DNA of 50,497 bases from Acidobacteriota bacterium (GCA_003165315.1 PLSX01000116.1:1-50497); one strand, 5' to 3'; positions 9,318-18,174 are shown, numbered from the stretch's first letter. Notes: a model not told the origin generated them from the letters alone. Program-made: numbers and translations.

Positions 9318-11027
9318 ATGTTTGGCCGCCTGAGTTTACAGGTCAAGATCATCGGGATTATTGCTGTCACCGTCATGGTGGTGCTGGTGGTGTCGACCCT
9401 CATCGCCACTTTCCTGACGCGCGATCCTGTGGAGAGTGAGTTCTATCGCAAGGCATTGGATCAGGCCCGCCAGACGGCTCGGCAGATCGCCGCTCCTGAA
9501 ACTCTCGCGCGTCCCGATATGCTGGTCCCGGCCCTGCGGCAATTGCAGCACGATTCTCCCGGCATCGTTCAGGCGGATGTCTATGTGCACAATCCCCACC
9601 ATCAGCTTGTTGGCTCCACCAATCCGCACGGTCAGCATTTGGAGCTTGACGACATCCCCAACGTGGAAAGCTACAACGAGTATTACAAGCCCTTCGAGGA
9701 TCAGGAGAGCATTGAAACGGAAAATCGCCGCGCCTGGATCATCAGCACCACTATTTCCTCGCAAGACAAGCCGATTGGCTGTTTGATTCTCACCGTTTCC
9801 CGATCCAGCCTGAATGCCGTCACCTGGGACCTTGTGGTGCGGAACTTGCTGCTGATGCTGGCAAGCTTTGTAGTGGTTGTTCTGGTGATCCATATCTTTT
9901 TCCTGCGCGCCGTGCGGGGGCCGGTGAAGGAGATGATTCGCGTGATGCAGACGGCGGAAAAGGGGCAGCTTAACGTTCGGGCGCGCTTGCAGAGCTGGGA
10001 TGAGATCGGATTGCTCGCCGCCCACCTGAACCGCCTGCTGCGGCGAATTGAAAACTCCAGCAACGAGATGGGCCACAAAGTGGAGGAAGCCACGGGTGAA
10101 GTGGCCCGCCGGAACGAGGAATTGCGGCGCATCAACGAGGAACTCTTTGAGACGCAGAAAAACTTGGCGCGCTCGGAACGCCTGGCCGTTGCGGGACAGC
10201 TTGCCGCCAGTCTGGCGCACGAAATTGGAACGCCGCTCAATTCCATTTCCGGGCATGTGCAGTTGCTGGCGAGGCGCAAGAGCAATGATGAGGCCACCGC
10301 CCGGCGGCTTCTGGTGATTGAAAAGCAGGTGGAAAATATCGTTCGCACGGTCAGGCAGTTACTTTCCTGGACGCGCAAGTTTGAACTGCGGCTGGAACCT
10401 GTGGACCTGGCGCATATTTTGGAGGACTCTGTTCTGCTGTCATCCCCGGTTTTGGAGCTGAGAAAAATTCGGGTGCAAATGAGCCTGGCCAAAGATTGCC
10501 CAAAGATTTACGGCGATTCCGGCTATCTCCACCAGGTCTTTCTGAATCTTATCAATAACAGCGCGGATGCCATGCCGCGTGGCGGGGAGTTAGGCATTGG
10601 GCTGCGGCCGCTTGCTCCAGAACAGCCGATCGTGGAGCCGGGCTTTAACTCCCCACCGTTGCCTTCCGCCGCCGGAACGGGGCAGGGCATTGTGGTGCGG
10701 GAACGTTTCGGGCCGAGGCCCGGCGCCACAGTACTGCAGGTGGAAGTGGTCCTTTCTGACACGGGCACGGGGATGGCGCGTGAAACTTTGGCGCACATAT
10801 TTGATCCTATGTTCACCACCAAGCAAATTGGCACCGGCGCGGGCTTGGGACTGGCAATCTGCGACCAGATCGTTCGTCAACATGCCGGGACCATTCACGC
10901 GGAAAGCGAACCCGGCCGCGGGACTACCTTCACCATTCGCCTGCCCCTGGATTGCCGAGAGAAAGCGGAAGCGCCGGTGGTGGGCGCCGCGACCAGTGAG
11001 GAAAGAGCAGTGACGAGTGACAGATGA
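9318..11027 (+). CDS. Membrane sensor histidine kinase (NtrB/AtoS-like)
   Basis: A 569-residue two-component sensor. Transmembrane helix 1 spans about residues 9-31, an extracytoplasmic sensor region about 32-170, and helix 2 about 172-197. A HAMP linker and a coiled coil (EEATGEVARRNEELRRINEELFETQKN) follow. The HisKA site is SLAHEIGTPLNSISGH with phospho-acceptor His301. The ATPase domain has an N box (NLINNSADAMPRGG), a G1 box (DTGTGM) and a G2 box (GAGLGLAI). The partner is very likely the sigma-54 regulator encoded 171 bases downstream. The last dozen residues (ATSEERAVTSDR) are encoded by a GTGAC-rich intergenic repeat, so the C-terminus appears to have been rewritten by repeat sequence. 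Confidence 0.92.
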   Translation: MFGRLSLQVKIIGIIAVTVMVVLVVSTLIATFLTRDPVESEFYRKALDQARQTARQIAAPETLARPDMLVPALRQLQHDSPGIVQADVYVHNPHHQLVGSTNPHGQHLELDDIPNVESYNEYYKPFEDQESIETENRRAWIISTTISSQDKPIGCLILTVSRSSLNAVTWDLVVRNLLLMLASFVVVVLVIHIFFLRAVRGPVKEMIRVMQTAEKGQLNVRARLQSWDEIGLLAAHLNRLLRRIENSSNEMGHKVEEATGEVARRNEELRRINEELFETQKNLARSERLAVAGQLAASLAHEIGTPLNSISGHVQLLARRKSNDEATARRLLVIEKQVENIVRTVRQLLSWTRKFELRLEPVDLAHILEDSVLLSSPVLELRKIRVQMSLAKDCPKIYGDSGYLHQVFLNLINNSADAMPRGGELGIGLRPLAPEQPIVEPGFNSPPLPSAAGTGQGIVVRERFGPRPGATVLQVEVVLSDTGTGMARETLAHIFDPMFTTKQIGTGAGLGLAICDQIVRQHAGTIHAESEPGRGTTFTIRLPLDCREKAEAPVVGAATSEERAVTSDR

Positions 11028-11215
11028 AGAGAAAGCAGTGGCAAGTGACGAATGACAAGCGGCGGAAGATCGAAAATCGAAATTCGAAAATCGAAACGGG
11101 GAAATCGAAGTTTGAGGCGTGAATCTTGCAAATGGCAGGAATCTTCGAGTTTCTATATTCGATTTTCGACCTTCGGATTTCTGAATCAGCGGTGACCATT
11201 GACCAGTGACGAAAG
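10988..11215. repeat. Composite short-word repeat between kinase and response regulator
   Basis: Two word families are packed here. GTGACnAGTGAC-type words run from about 10990 to 11055, then GAAAATCGAAATTCGAAA-type words (11067-11110) are answered in inverted form by ATATTCGATTTTCGAC (about 11156-11172). The block GACCAGTGAnGAAAGA occurs at the end of the kinase gene (about 10991) and again at the start of the regulator gene (about 11200). Stop codon, C-terminal residues and the next start therefore all lie in repeat sequence. Confidence 0.7.
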
Positions 11216-12572
11216 AATAGCAAACATACTCGTCGTGGATGACGATGAGGACACCCGCGAACTTTTGCGCGAAGTCCTGAGTGAAGACGGCTATCGCGTC
11301 AACACTTCGGGCAGCGCCGAAGAAGCCATGGAGATTGGCAAGCGGGAACTGTTCGATGTGATCATCAGTGACATGCGCCTGGGCCCGAACCTGAATGGGT
11401 TGGACGTTCTGCGCGCCTATAAGACTGTGCAGCCTGAGTCTGAAGTTATCCTCATCACAGCCTTTGGCACCATGGAAACCGCCATCGAAGCGGTGAAGGC
11501 CGGCGCGTTCGACTACATCTCCAAACCTTTTAAGATTGATGAAGTCCTTTTGCAGGTGCATCGGGCGCTGGCGAATCGCAAGCTGTTGCGGGAGAATCGC
11601 AGCCTGAAACGGCAACTGGGCACTCAGGTGCAACTTTCCAGCCTGGTGGGCAACTCTCCCAAGATGCTTGAGATCTACAAGAAAATCGCCATGGTGGCGG
11701 ATTCCCGTTCAACCGTTCTAATTTACGGCGCCAGCGGAACGGGAAAAGAACTGGTGGCGAAGGCGATTCACTACAACGGTCCGCGCGCCGAGCAGTGCTT
11801 TTACGCCGTGAATTGCGGCGCCCTGACCGAAACCTTGTTGGAGACTGAACTGTTTGGCCACGTGCGCGGCTCATTCACGGGGGCGACGGAAAACAAGCGG
11901 GGAATTTTTGAAGAGGCGAGTGGAGGGACCGTTTTTCTGGACGAGGTCAGCGAAATGAGCCCGGGCCTTCAGGTGAAGGTGCTGCGGACCCTGGAAGAAC
12001 AGGAAGTTCGGCGCATTGGAAGCAATGATGTGGTGAAAGTGGATGTGCGCATCATTGCAGCGAGCAATCGCAACCTGGCGGAAAGTGTGGAGGAAGGGAA
12101 GTTTCGCCAGGACCTCTATTACCGCCTCCGCGTCATAGAAATTGACATTCCCCTGTTATGCGAACGCCTGGAAGACATCCCTTTGTTGGTAGAGCAATTT
12201 TTGAAGAAGATGGGACGCGAGCGGGAGCACGCCCTTTCCATCTCCCCTCAAGCGCTCTCGGTGCTGATGAATTACCCCTGGCCCGGGAACGTACGGGAGC
12301 TTGAAAACGCGTTGGAATCCGCCGTCGCCTTGAACCGGACAGGAGTGATCGTGCCGGAAGACTTGCCGGACAAGGTACGCACGGAAACAGGGGAAATCAA
12401 ACGCGTGGAAGATTTCTATGTGGAATTGCCGTCACTGGAAGAAGTGGAGCGGCGCTACCTGGCCCACGTCCTGAAGGTGACGGGAGGCAACAAGGTGAAA
12501 ACCTCGGAGATCCTGGGCATCGACCGTCGCACACTTTACCGCAAGGCGGAGAAGTATAAGTTGCTCGTGTGA
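11199..12572 (+). CDS. Sigma-54-dependent NtrC-family response regulator
   Basis: A 457-residue transcription activator. The receiver domain covers residues about 8-125, with acidic pocket DDD14-16, phospho-acceptor Asp58 (IISDMRLG) and Lys109 (SKPF). The AAA+ domain has Walker A GASGTGKE at 177-184 and Walker B FLDE at 246-249. The sigma-54-contacting loop reads GSFTGA at 224-229 instead of GAFTGA. A Fis-type HTH lies at the C-terminus (GGNKVKTSEILGIDRRTLYRK). The start appears to be TTG at 11199; nearby GTG codons run into stops. It probably responds to the upstream kinase. Candidate targets include the ACP/ketoacyl-synthase cluster downstream, where paired palindromes and a possible sigma-54 promoter occur. 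Confidence 0.92.
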   Translation: MTSDERIANILVVDDDEDTRELLREVLSEDGYRVNTSGSAEEAMEIGKRELFDVIISDMRLGPNLNGLDVLRAYKTVQPESEVILITAFGTMETAIEAVKAGAFDYISKPFKIDEVLLQVHRALANRKLLRENRSLKRQLGTQVQLSSLVGNSPKMLEIYKKIAMVADSRSTVLIYGASGTGKELVAKAIHYNGPRAEQCFYAVNCGALTETLLETELFGHVRGSFTGATENKRGIFEEASGGTVFLDEVSEMSPGLQVKVLRTLEEQEVRRIGSNDVVKVDVRIIAASNRNLAESVEEGKFRQDLYYRLRVIEIDIPLLCERLEDIPLLVEQFLKKMGREREHALSISPQALSVLMNYPWPGNVRELENALESAVALNRTGVIVPEDLPDKVRTETGEIKRVEDFYVELPSLEEVERRYLAHVLKVTGGNKVKTSEILGIDRRTLYRKAEKYKLLV

Positions 12573-12731
12573 GAAAGTCGGGCACGAATGGCTAAACTCG
12601 ACTATTCTGGAAGGGGCAGTCTTAACAGGGCGAACGTAGAATCGAGAGCGGGACGAAGCGGAACAGCCCGGTTAAGGGGCGCGGATAAACTGCTGCCGGA
12701 GCCCTTGGGGCTTTGAAGAGGCTTAGGTCGA

Positions 12732-13757
12732 ATGAAGTTTTCTCATATCATTAAATCGGCCGCGAAACACGTCTGGTCAGGCTTCAAATTGCCATACATG
12801 GTGATGTTTGAAACCACCCTGATGTGCAATATGTTTTGCGAGTATTGCATTTTTGGCGAAGAAGGCAAATTTAACGACCTTCAGACCCGCGCCACCCGCG
12901 ACCGCATCTTCAAGCGCATTGATGAATTCTGCGACATGGGAATCTTCGCGCTCAGCTTTTCCGGTGGCGAACCCCTGCTGAATCCCAGTACCAGTGACTA
13001 CATCGGATACGCGGCGGACAAGGGCATGTGGACTTCGATGCCCACCAACGGCCTGCTCATCAAAAAGTATGCCGAGGGCGTGTCGCGGCTGGATATGCTG
13101 GAAGTTTCCATCGATTCGCTGAATGTAAAGCGGTTCGCCAAGCGCCGCGGCGTGGATGGCCTGCCGCGCATCATCGATAATCTCGACTTCGTGTTGGCGA
13201 AGCGCAAGCCTTATACCACCCAGATCAACGCTGCAGTGAACATGGAAAACCTGGAAGATCTGCCGGAAGTGGCGGAATTCTGCAAGCAACGCAAACTGGT
13301 GCTGCATCCCGAGGCGGTCCACAACGTCATGCGCGATGGCGATCTGCTGCCTGATTCGGAATTGCACGGCAAGGACCTCGATACGGTGGAGATGTTCTTG
13401 CGCGAACTCCGTATGTCATATCCGCAGAACGTCCGCTTCTATACGCACTATTACGCCTTTTATCGCATGGGTGGATTCGGACCGAAGTTTCCCTGCCGGC
13501 ACCCTTCCAAACTGATCTCCATGAAGCCTGATGGCTCCATTCATCTGCCGTGTGCTTTTGTGACTCTGCATAAATCACAGGCGCCTTTAAAGGAAATCTT
13601 TGCTTCCGACGTGGCGAAGAAGATCATCTCCCAGGAAGCCACTTTGTGGGACTTTTGCAAAGGGTGTAAAATCGGATGCCCTTACGAAGTGAGCGCCTAT
13701 ACCAACAGCCCCATGCTGGCGCTGGAGTCAGGCCTGAACTTTTTGAGAATTCTGTAG
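12732..13757 (+). CDS. Radical SAM protein with Cys-rich C-terminal region
   Basis: A 341-residue radical SAM enzyme. The 4Fe-4S motif CxxxCxxC is at Cys32, Cys36 and Cys39 (CNMFCEYC), with the SAM-binding GGEPLL motif about residues 79-84. Near the C-terminus are further cysteines (FPCRHPSK, HLPCAF, DFCKGCKIGCPYE) resembling a SPASM-type auxiliary cluster region. The substrate is unknown; the core distantly recalls HpnH and peptide-modifying radical SAM proteins, but I cannot place it in a named subfamily. It is followed at 128 bases by a polysaccharide deacetylase on the same strand and heads the putative lipid gene run. Confidence 0.87.
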   Translation: MKFSHIIKSAAKHVWSGFKLPYMVMFETTLMCNMFCEYCIFGEEGKFNDLQTRATRDRIFKRIDEFCDMGIFALSFSGGEPLLNPSTSDYIGYAADKGMWTSMPTNGLLIKKYAEGVSRLDMLEVSIDSLNVKRFAKRRGVDGLPRIIDNLDFVLAKRKPYTTQINAAVNMENLEDLPEVAEFCKQRKLVLHPEAVHNVMRDGDLLPDSELHGKDLDTVEMFLRELRMSYPQNVRFYTHYYAFYRMGGFGPKFPCRHPSKLISMKPDGSIHLPCAFVTLHKSQAPLKEIFASDVAKKIISQEATLWDFCKGCKIGCPYEVSAYTNSPMLALESGLNFLRIL

Positions 13758-13882
13758 GGAAGAAGTTAGAAGCTAGATGTTTGAATCCTGGCACGACCGA
13801 GTGGTGCTTTCATTCTTACTCCCGGCTTTAATCTTCTAAGTTCTAGCTTCTGACTTCTAGATTCCAGCTTCTCGCTTCTTTT
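13758..13882. repeat. Inverted short-word repeat (AGAAGTTAGAAGCTAG / CTAGCTTCTGACTTCT)
   Basis: The gap between the radical SAM stop and the deacetylase start is built from AGAAGTTAGAAGCTAG-like words (about 13763-13778) and their inverted counterparts TTCTAAGTTCTAGCTTCTGACTTCTAG and onward (about 13834-13880). The two halves could pair. The same AGAAGTTAGAA word recurs after the ketoacyl synthase (about 16909-16920). The deacetylase start has no ribosome-site motif because this repeat runs up to it. Confidence 0.65.
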
Positions 13883-13885
13883 CCC

Positions 13886-14605
13886 ATGCTCTTGACCGCC
13901 TTGCTCATTCTTGCTGGTTTTGGACTGGCGTTTGGCCTCTGGTTCTGGTGGGCCTGCGCGACACCCTCTTCCACTTTCTTCCGGCCGGTGCTGGTTCGAG
14001 GCCCGCAGGGTGGAAAGCGCGTCTCCCTGACTTTTGACGACGGGCCATCCGAGCAATTTACCGCACAGATCCTGGATATCCTTCGTGAGCACCATGTTCC
14101 TGCCACGTTTTTCGTTTGCGGCAAGAATGTGGAAAGGTATCCGGACTTGCTTCGGCGCATCGTGGCTGAGGGGCATGAGGTGGGGAATCACACCTATTCG
14201 CACCCGTTTCTTTTCTTCAAGTCGCGCAAGCGAATGGCCGCTGAGATTGACCGCACCCAGACGGTTATTGAGCAGGTTGCCGGCTTCCGCCCCACCCTAT
14301 TCCGACCCCCTTATGGGGCGCGCTGGTTTGGGCTGGTGCCAACGCTTCTGGAACGAGGCATGCACCTGATCCAGTGGTCCGCTACTGGGTATGACTGGAA
14401 GAAAGATGCGGCGGGAATCACCCGGGCAGCATTGTGTGATCTTAAGCCCGGTGCCGTGATCCTGCTACATGACGGACGGGAGACCCGCCGCGCCTCCGAA
14501 ATTGACCGCTCACCCACCGTTCAGGCACTGGCAGACCTCATACACGGCACACGACGGCAGGGATACACCTTCGCCCCCCTGAAGGACTTCTTACCCACCA
14601 ATTAG
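13886..14605 (+). CDS. Polysaccharide deacetylase (NodB homology, CE4)
   Basis: A 239-residue protein with an N-terminal hydrophobic segment (residues about 2-25) acting as an uncleaved anchor or signal. The CE4 motifs are all present: TFDDGP (Asp51 base and Asp52 metal ligand), NHTYSHP (His102 and His106 metal ligands), RPPYGAR, QWSATGYDW and ILLHDG. The family removes N- or O-acetyl groups from chitin-like glycans, peptidoglycan or lipid-linked sugars outside the cytoplasm. No clear Shine-Dalgarno precedes the ATG because a repeat abuts it. Its position beside lipid and glycosyltransferase genes allows a glycolipid substrate, but that is inference. Confidence 0.9.
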   Translation: MLLTALLILAGFGLAFGLWFWWACATPSSTFFRPVLVRGPQGGKRVSLTFDDGPSEQFTAQILDILREHHVPATFFVCGKNVERYPDLLRRIVAEGHEVGNHTYSHPFLFFKSRKRMAAEIDRTQTVIEQVAGFRPTLFRPPYGARWFGLVPTLLERGMHLIQWSATGYDWKKDAAGITRAALCDLKPGAVILLHDGRETRRASEIDRSPTVQALADLIHGTRRQGYTFAPLKDFLPTN

Positions 14606-14919
14606 CATCAATTGCGTGTGGCAAATTGCCACATCGCCCCATCCCAGGATCCTTCTCAATTTCTAGCTGTATATTATTTATTTTAAATAATTTAGGGCCG
14701 ATCTTCATCTCGAAGAAGGCGATGGCCTGCGGATATTTAGATCTAAGACAATAGTGCCTTATGATGTGGCATTATGCTACACTTGGTTGCGAGCATTTCA
14801 AACTAAATCCGACTCACTTGTCTTTGCTTGGAGTAACTGTAATCATCCCAATATGTTACAAAGTAGAATGCAATATGGCCACCAGACTGCAGTCTACAAC
14901 CAGTGGTTTGGTTCTGCTT
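14606..14919. promoter_or_regulatory. Regulatory region upstream of the response regulator/ACP genes
   Basis: This 314-base region holds two related 17-bp palindromes, TGTGGCAAATTGCCACA at 14617-14633 (perfect 8-bp arms) and TGTGGCATTATGCTACA at 14765-14781 (one mismatch between arms). An AT-rich inverted repeat ATTATTTA/TAAATAAT lies at 14673-14691. A GG-N10-GC element with a TGGCC start and TGCA end at 14876-14891 fits a sigma-54 -24/-12 promoter loosely. Together they look like activator sites upstream of a sigma-54 promoter, but no footprint or search supports this yet. Confidence 0.45.
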
Positions 14920-15303
14920 ATGGACAGAATTCTGGTGGTGGATGACGATCAGGAAAGCCGAGACCTTCTTTGTGAGGTCTTGGAAGCGAACGGTTACGTC
15001 CCTCACGCCGTAGCAGATGGTTTGGCGGCGCGCGAGGTGTTGCATGGCGACTCGGAATATCGAATTGTCATTGCCGATTTGCAGATGCCGCAAGAATCCG
15101 GCTTGGAGCTCTTGCGCAAGCTTCGGCAGGAAAATTCCAAGCACGAAGTCATCTTAATGTCATCTTTTATGAGCGGGGCGGAAGTCAAGGCGGCGAAGGC
15201 GTTGGGCGTGCACGCCCTTCTGGATAAGCCCTTTCAGCTTACGGATTTGTTACAGACGGTGGCAGACCTCGCGGCGCAGAATTCCATTGGTATTTCGACC
15301 TAG
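14920..15303 (+). CDS. Single-domain response regulator
   Basis: A 127-residue receiver domain only (MDRILVVDDDQESRDLL...). The acidic pocket is DDD near residues 8-10, the phospho-acceptor is the Asp in VIADLQMP, and the conserved Lys is in LLDKPFQ. There is no output domain, so it would act by protein contact or as a phosphate relay. The reading frame stays open upstream to 14761; an alternative ATG at 14875 would add 15 residues, but it coincides with the candidate sigma-54 -24 element, so I prefer 14920. Neither start has a good ribosome site. The ACP gene follows after 55 bases. Confidence 0.82.
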   Translation: MDRILVVDDDQESRDLLCEVLEANGYVPHAVADGLAAREVLHGDSEYRIVIADLQMPQESGLELLRKLRQENSKHEVILMSSFMSGAEVKAAKALGVHALLDKPFQLTDLLQTVADLAAQNSIGIST

Positions 15304-15358
15304 GGAGGCTTCGCAACTACAGTTTGCATCCAACTCTTGTCAGGATAAAGGAGTACAG

Positions 15359-15649
15359 ATGGACGTTTCACCGAAAGTCATTGAAATTATCGCACGTGAG
15401 CAACACCTGGACGTGAGCAAGATTACGCTGGACTCGACGTTTGCCGAACTTGGCATCGATTCGCTGGACGGTGTGAATATCCTCTTTGCCTTGGAAGAGG
15501 AATTTAAGCTCGACATCCCTGACACGGTCGCCCAGAATATGCGCAGTGTCCGTCAGGTTGTGGACAGTCTTACCCGCGTTTTGGAGGGGAAAGATGTGTC
15601 TGACCTGGTGGCAATGGCCAAAGGCGAACCTACCGCCAGCGCCAACTAA
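15359..15649 (+). CDS. Acyl carrier protein
   Basis: A 96-residue carrier protein with the phosphopantetheine attachment site GIDSLDGV (Ser35) and the acidic helix II typical of type II acyl carriers (EEEFKLDIPD). The C-terminal 18 residues extend beyond a standard ACP of about 78. The ATG at 15359 has AAAGGAG at 15348-15354. The ketoacyl synthase begins 24 bases after its stop, so the pair are almost surely co-transcribed. It is probably a dedicated carrier for this cluster rather than the primary fatty-acid ACP, because the neighbours are a PaaK-like ligase, a glycosyltransferase and an aminotransferase instead of fabD/fabG. Confidence 0.92.
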   Translation: MDVSPKVIEIIAREQHLDVSKITLDSTFAELGIDSLDGVNILFALEEEFKLDIPDTVAQNMRSVRQVVDSLTRVLEGKDVSDLVAMAKGEPTASAN

Positions 15650-15673
15650 TCCGAGGTATTCAAGGGGCCCATC

Positions 15674-16903
15674 GTGAGGAGAGTTGTCATTACCGGGATT
15701 GGAGTCTTTGCCTCCACCGGGAAGAATGCTGGAAGTTTTCATGAAGCACTGGTCCAGGGGCGGTCGGCCATTCGCCGCATCCAGCAATTTGACCCTACTC
15801 CGCTGACCGTGCAGATCGCAGCGGAAGTACCTGATTACGACCCACTGGAATATTTTCCCGCCAAACGTCTCGACCTGCTTGATCGATTCAGTCAGTTTGC
15901 CCTGCTTGCCGCCAAAGAAGCCATGGATTCAAGCGGCCTTCAATTGCGCGATGAGGAGCGTCCGCGTTTTGGCGTTGTAACAGGCACGGGGATGGGTGGG
16001 GCCACCACATTCGAATCAGGTTATTACAAACTTTTCGCGGAGCAAGCGACTCGCCTGCATCCCTTTACGATTCCCAAAATCATGCATAATGCGGCGACCT
16101 CACAGATTTGCATGGACTTTGGCGCCCAGGGTCCGTCGCTGACTACAGCCACGGCTTGTTCTTCCTCTGGACACGCCATTGGGGAAGCGTTCCACCTGAT
16201 CAAATTCGGAATGGCAGACGTGATGCTGACTGGGGGGACGGAAGCGCCGATTACCTTCGGGATGATCCGATCCTGGGAGTCCGTACGAGTGCTGGCGTCC
16301 GGCGACGGCGACCCCAGCAAGGCTTGTCGACCCTTTTCCCTTGACCGCGAGGGATTGGTGATGGGTGAAGGGGCGGCAATGTTCCTGATTGAGGAGCTTG
16401 AGCATGCCAAGCAGCGTGGGGCCAGAATTTATGGTGAAATTTCCGGCTTTGGTCTAAGTTCCGACGCCAGCCATATTACTCAGCCCTCGATTGACGGCCC
16501 AGCCCGGGCGGTGCGCATGGCGCTGGCGGAAGCTGCTGTGAACCCCGAGAAGGTGGACTACATCAATGCCCACGGAACGGGCACCCGTGTTAACGATGTT
16601 ACGGAAACGAAAGTGATCAAGGAAGTGTTTGGCGATCACGCTCGCAAGCTGGCGATCAGCTCCACCAAATCGATGCACGGGCACGTGATGGGTGCGACGG
16701 GAGCGGTAGAGATGGCGGCGACGATCCAGGCCATTGATTGCGGGGTCATTCCTCCCACGGCTAATTACACGCAGCCTGATCCGGAATGCGATTTGGACTA
16801 TGTGCCCAATCAAGCGCGGGGAAAGCCTGTTCGAGTGGCAATTTCCAATTCATTCGCCTTCGGTGGGTTGAATGCGGTTTTGCTGGTGAGGAAGTTCGAA
16901 TAG
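15674..16903 (+). CDS. Beta-ketoacyl-ACP synthase, KAS II (FabF) type
   Basis: A 409-residue condensing enzyme. The Cys-His-His triad is visible: Cys162 in TATACSSSGHAIGEA, His300 in NAHGTGT and His335 in STKSMHGHVMGATGA, with the conserved Lys332. It elongates ACP-bound acyl chains by decarboxylative Claisen condensation with malonyl-ACP. The start is GTG at 15674, 24 bases after the ACP gene. An 8-bp hairpin followed by a T-run lies downstream (16927-16966) and may partly terminate transcription. Keeping ACP and KAS apart from other fab genes suggests a specialised chain. Confidence 0.93.
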   Translation: MRRVVITGIGVFASTGKNAGSFHEALVQGRSAIRRIQQFDPTPLTVQIAAEVPDYDPLEYFPAKRLDLLDRFSQFALLAAKEAMDSSGLQLRDEERPRFGVVTGTGMGGATTFESGYYKLFAEQATRLHPFTIPKIMHNAATSQICMDFGAQGPSLTTATACSSSGHAIGEAFHLIKFGMADVMLTGGTEAPITFGMIRSWESVRVLASGDGDPSKACRPFSLDREGLVMGEGAAMFLIEELEHAKQRGARIYGEISGFGLSSDASHITQPSIDGPARAVRMALAEAAVNPEKVDYINAHGTGTRVNDVTETKVIKEVFGDHARKLAISSTKSMHGHVMGATGAVEMAATIQAIDCGVIPPTANYTQPDPECDLDYVPNQARGKPVRVAISNSFAFGGLNAVLLVRKFE

Positions 16904-16926
16904 AGAAATTAGAAGTTAGAATGCAC

Positions 16927-16966
16927 CCAGCCGTATGGCTGCCAGATTCTAACGGCTGGCTTTTTG
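16927..16966 (+). terminator. Intrinsic-terminator-like hairpin after ketoacyl synthase
   Basis: CCAGCCGT (16927-16934) pairs perfectly with ACGGCTGG (16952-16959), and the second arm is followed by CTTTTTGCTTT. The 17-base loop is long. It sits between the KAS stop and the glycosyltransferase ribosome site, so it could attenuate expression of the downstream genes. Confidence 0.5.
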
Positions 16967-16986
16967 CTTTCAAGAGGAGTCGTTCT

Positions 16987-18174
16987 TTGATTCAGAAGCG
17001 CGTCTGTATTTTGACCCTTGGCGTGGGCTCAGGGCATCTCCGTGCATCTGAGACGGTGCAACGCGCTCTCTACGATGGGCGCGACCCCATTGAAGTCAAG
17101 GTGATTGATGCTCTCGATTCTTCCCGCCGCTGGTTCCATTGGGTGTATGTGGATCCCTACTGGTGGATGCTGCGAAATGCCCCGGGACTGTGGCGAGGGC
17201 TCTTTGAGCGGCGCCAGCGCAAAGCGCACCGATCGACGGCTCCTGATTGGGTTTTTCGACGTGGCTGCCGCAATGTATTACGCCAGATCAAGGACTATGC
17301 TCCCCATCTGGTGATTGTTACGGAGATTGGGGCGGCGGAAATCGCTGCCCTGGGCCGACGCGAAGGGTGGTTCAACGCACCTATTCTTGCGGTCCAAACC
17401 GATTTTCAAACGGAGCCTCCCTGGGTTCAGTCGGAGATTGATGCTTATTGTGTTGCCAGTGAGGAGGCGCGGGGGCAACTCATTGGATGGGGAGTATTAC
17501 CCAACCGGGTGCTACTTTGCGGCATTCCTGTCGATCCCTCGTTTGCCTTGCCTTTTGACAAGAAAGAGCTGATGCCAGCGCTGGGGTTGGACACTCGTCG
17601 GCCCGTTGTTCTGGTCATGGGCGGTGGCATGGGCCCCGTGCCTCTTGACCAGGTGGTGTCAAGTCTCGAGCATTGCAACGCGCCCATGCAAGTGCTGGCG
17701 GTGGCCGGCCACGATCGCTTCCTTCGCCGCCGCATGGAGTTGCTGCGTGGGCGGTTGGCCGTAGACCTTCACCTTTTCGGCTGGACGGAAAATGTGCCGG
17801 AACTGATGGCGGTTTCCGATCTCCTGATCACCAAGCCCGGAGGTCTTACCGCGGCGGAAGCACTGGCGGCGGGATTGCCGATGATTCTGACGCATCCCAT
17901 CCCCGGGCCAGAGGAGCGCCATGTTCGCTATCTATGCCAAAATGGTGTAGCTCTGCATGCGGAGACATTGAATGACATCCCGCGTTTGGTATCGCGGCTC
18001 CTCTCCTCTCCCGAAGAATTAAGTGAGATCCAGCGCCGAGCTGGGGAGTGGTCGCGCCCTGACGCAGCGCATGCCATTGCCCAGGTGGCGATTGCGTTGT
18101 TGGAAAAAGCCACGTATATCGATTTGCTGGCAACGCCTCCGCCACGATCTGGTGAATCTGCATATTTGATGTAG
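16987..18174 (+). CDS. MGDG-synthase/MurG-like glycosyltransferase (GT28 type)
   Basis: A 395-residue protein starting at TTG 16987 (AAGAGGAG at 16971-16978). The N-terminus KRVCILTLGVGSGHLRASETV matches the MGDG synthase/processive diacylglycerol glucosyltransferase N-domain. The C-terminal half has a VVLVMGGGMGPVPLDQVV loop, LFGWTENVPELMAVSDLLITKPGGLTAAEALAAGLP and PIPGPEERHVRY, the nucleotide-sugar site of GT-B enzymes of this group. It would transfer a hexose to diacylglycerol or a related lipid at the cytoplasmic membrane face. An in-frame ATG at 16921 is possible but would put the start inside a terminator-like hairpin. Confidence 0.87.
   Translation: MIQKRVCILTLGVGSGHLRASETVQRALYDGRDPIEVKVIDALDSSRRWFHWVYVDPYWWMLRNAPGLWRGLFERRQRKAHRSTAPDWVFRRGCRNVLRQIKDYAPHLVIVTEIGAAEIAALGRREGWFNAPILAVQTDFQTEPPWVQSEIDAYCVASEEARGQLIGWGVLPNRVLLCGIPVDPSFALPFDKKELMPALGLDTRRPVVLVMGGGMGPVPLDQVVSSLEHCNAPMQVLAVAGHDRFLRRRMELLRGRLAVDLHLFGWTENVPELMAVSDLLITKPGGLTAAEALAAGLPMILTHPIPGPEERHVRYLCQNGVALHAETLNDIPRLVSRLLSSPEELSEIQRRAGEWSRPDAAHAIAQVAIALLEKATYIDLLATPPPRSGESAYLM

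Noticed and set aside
14617-14633. TGTGGCAAATTGCCACA as a sigma-54 -24/-12 promoter
   Set aside because: GG and GC are only six bases apart, whereas sigma-54 needs ten; the perfect symmetry fits a dimer binding site better.
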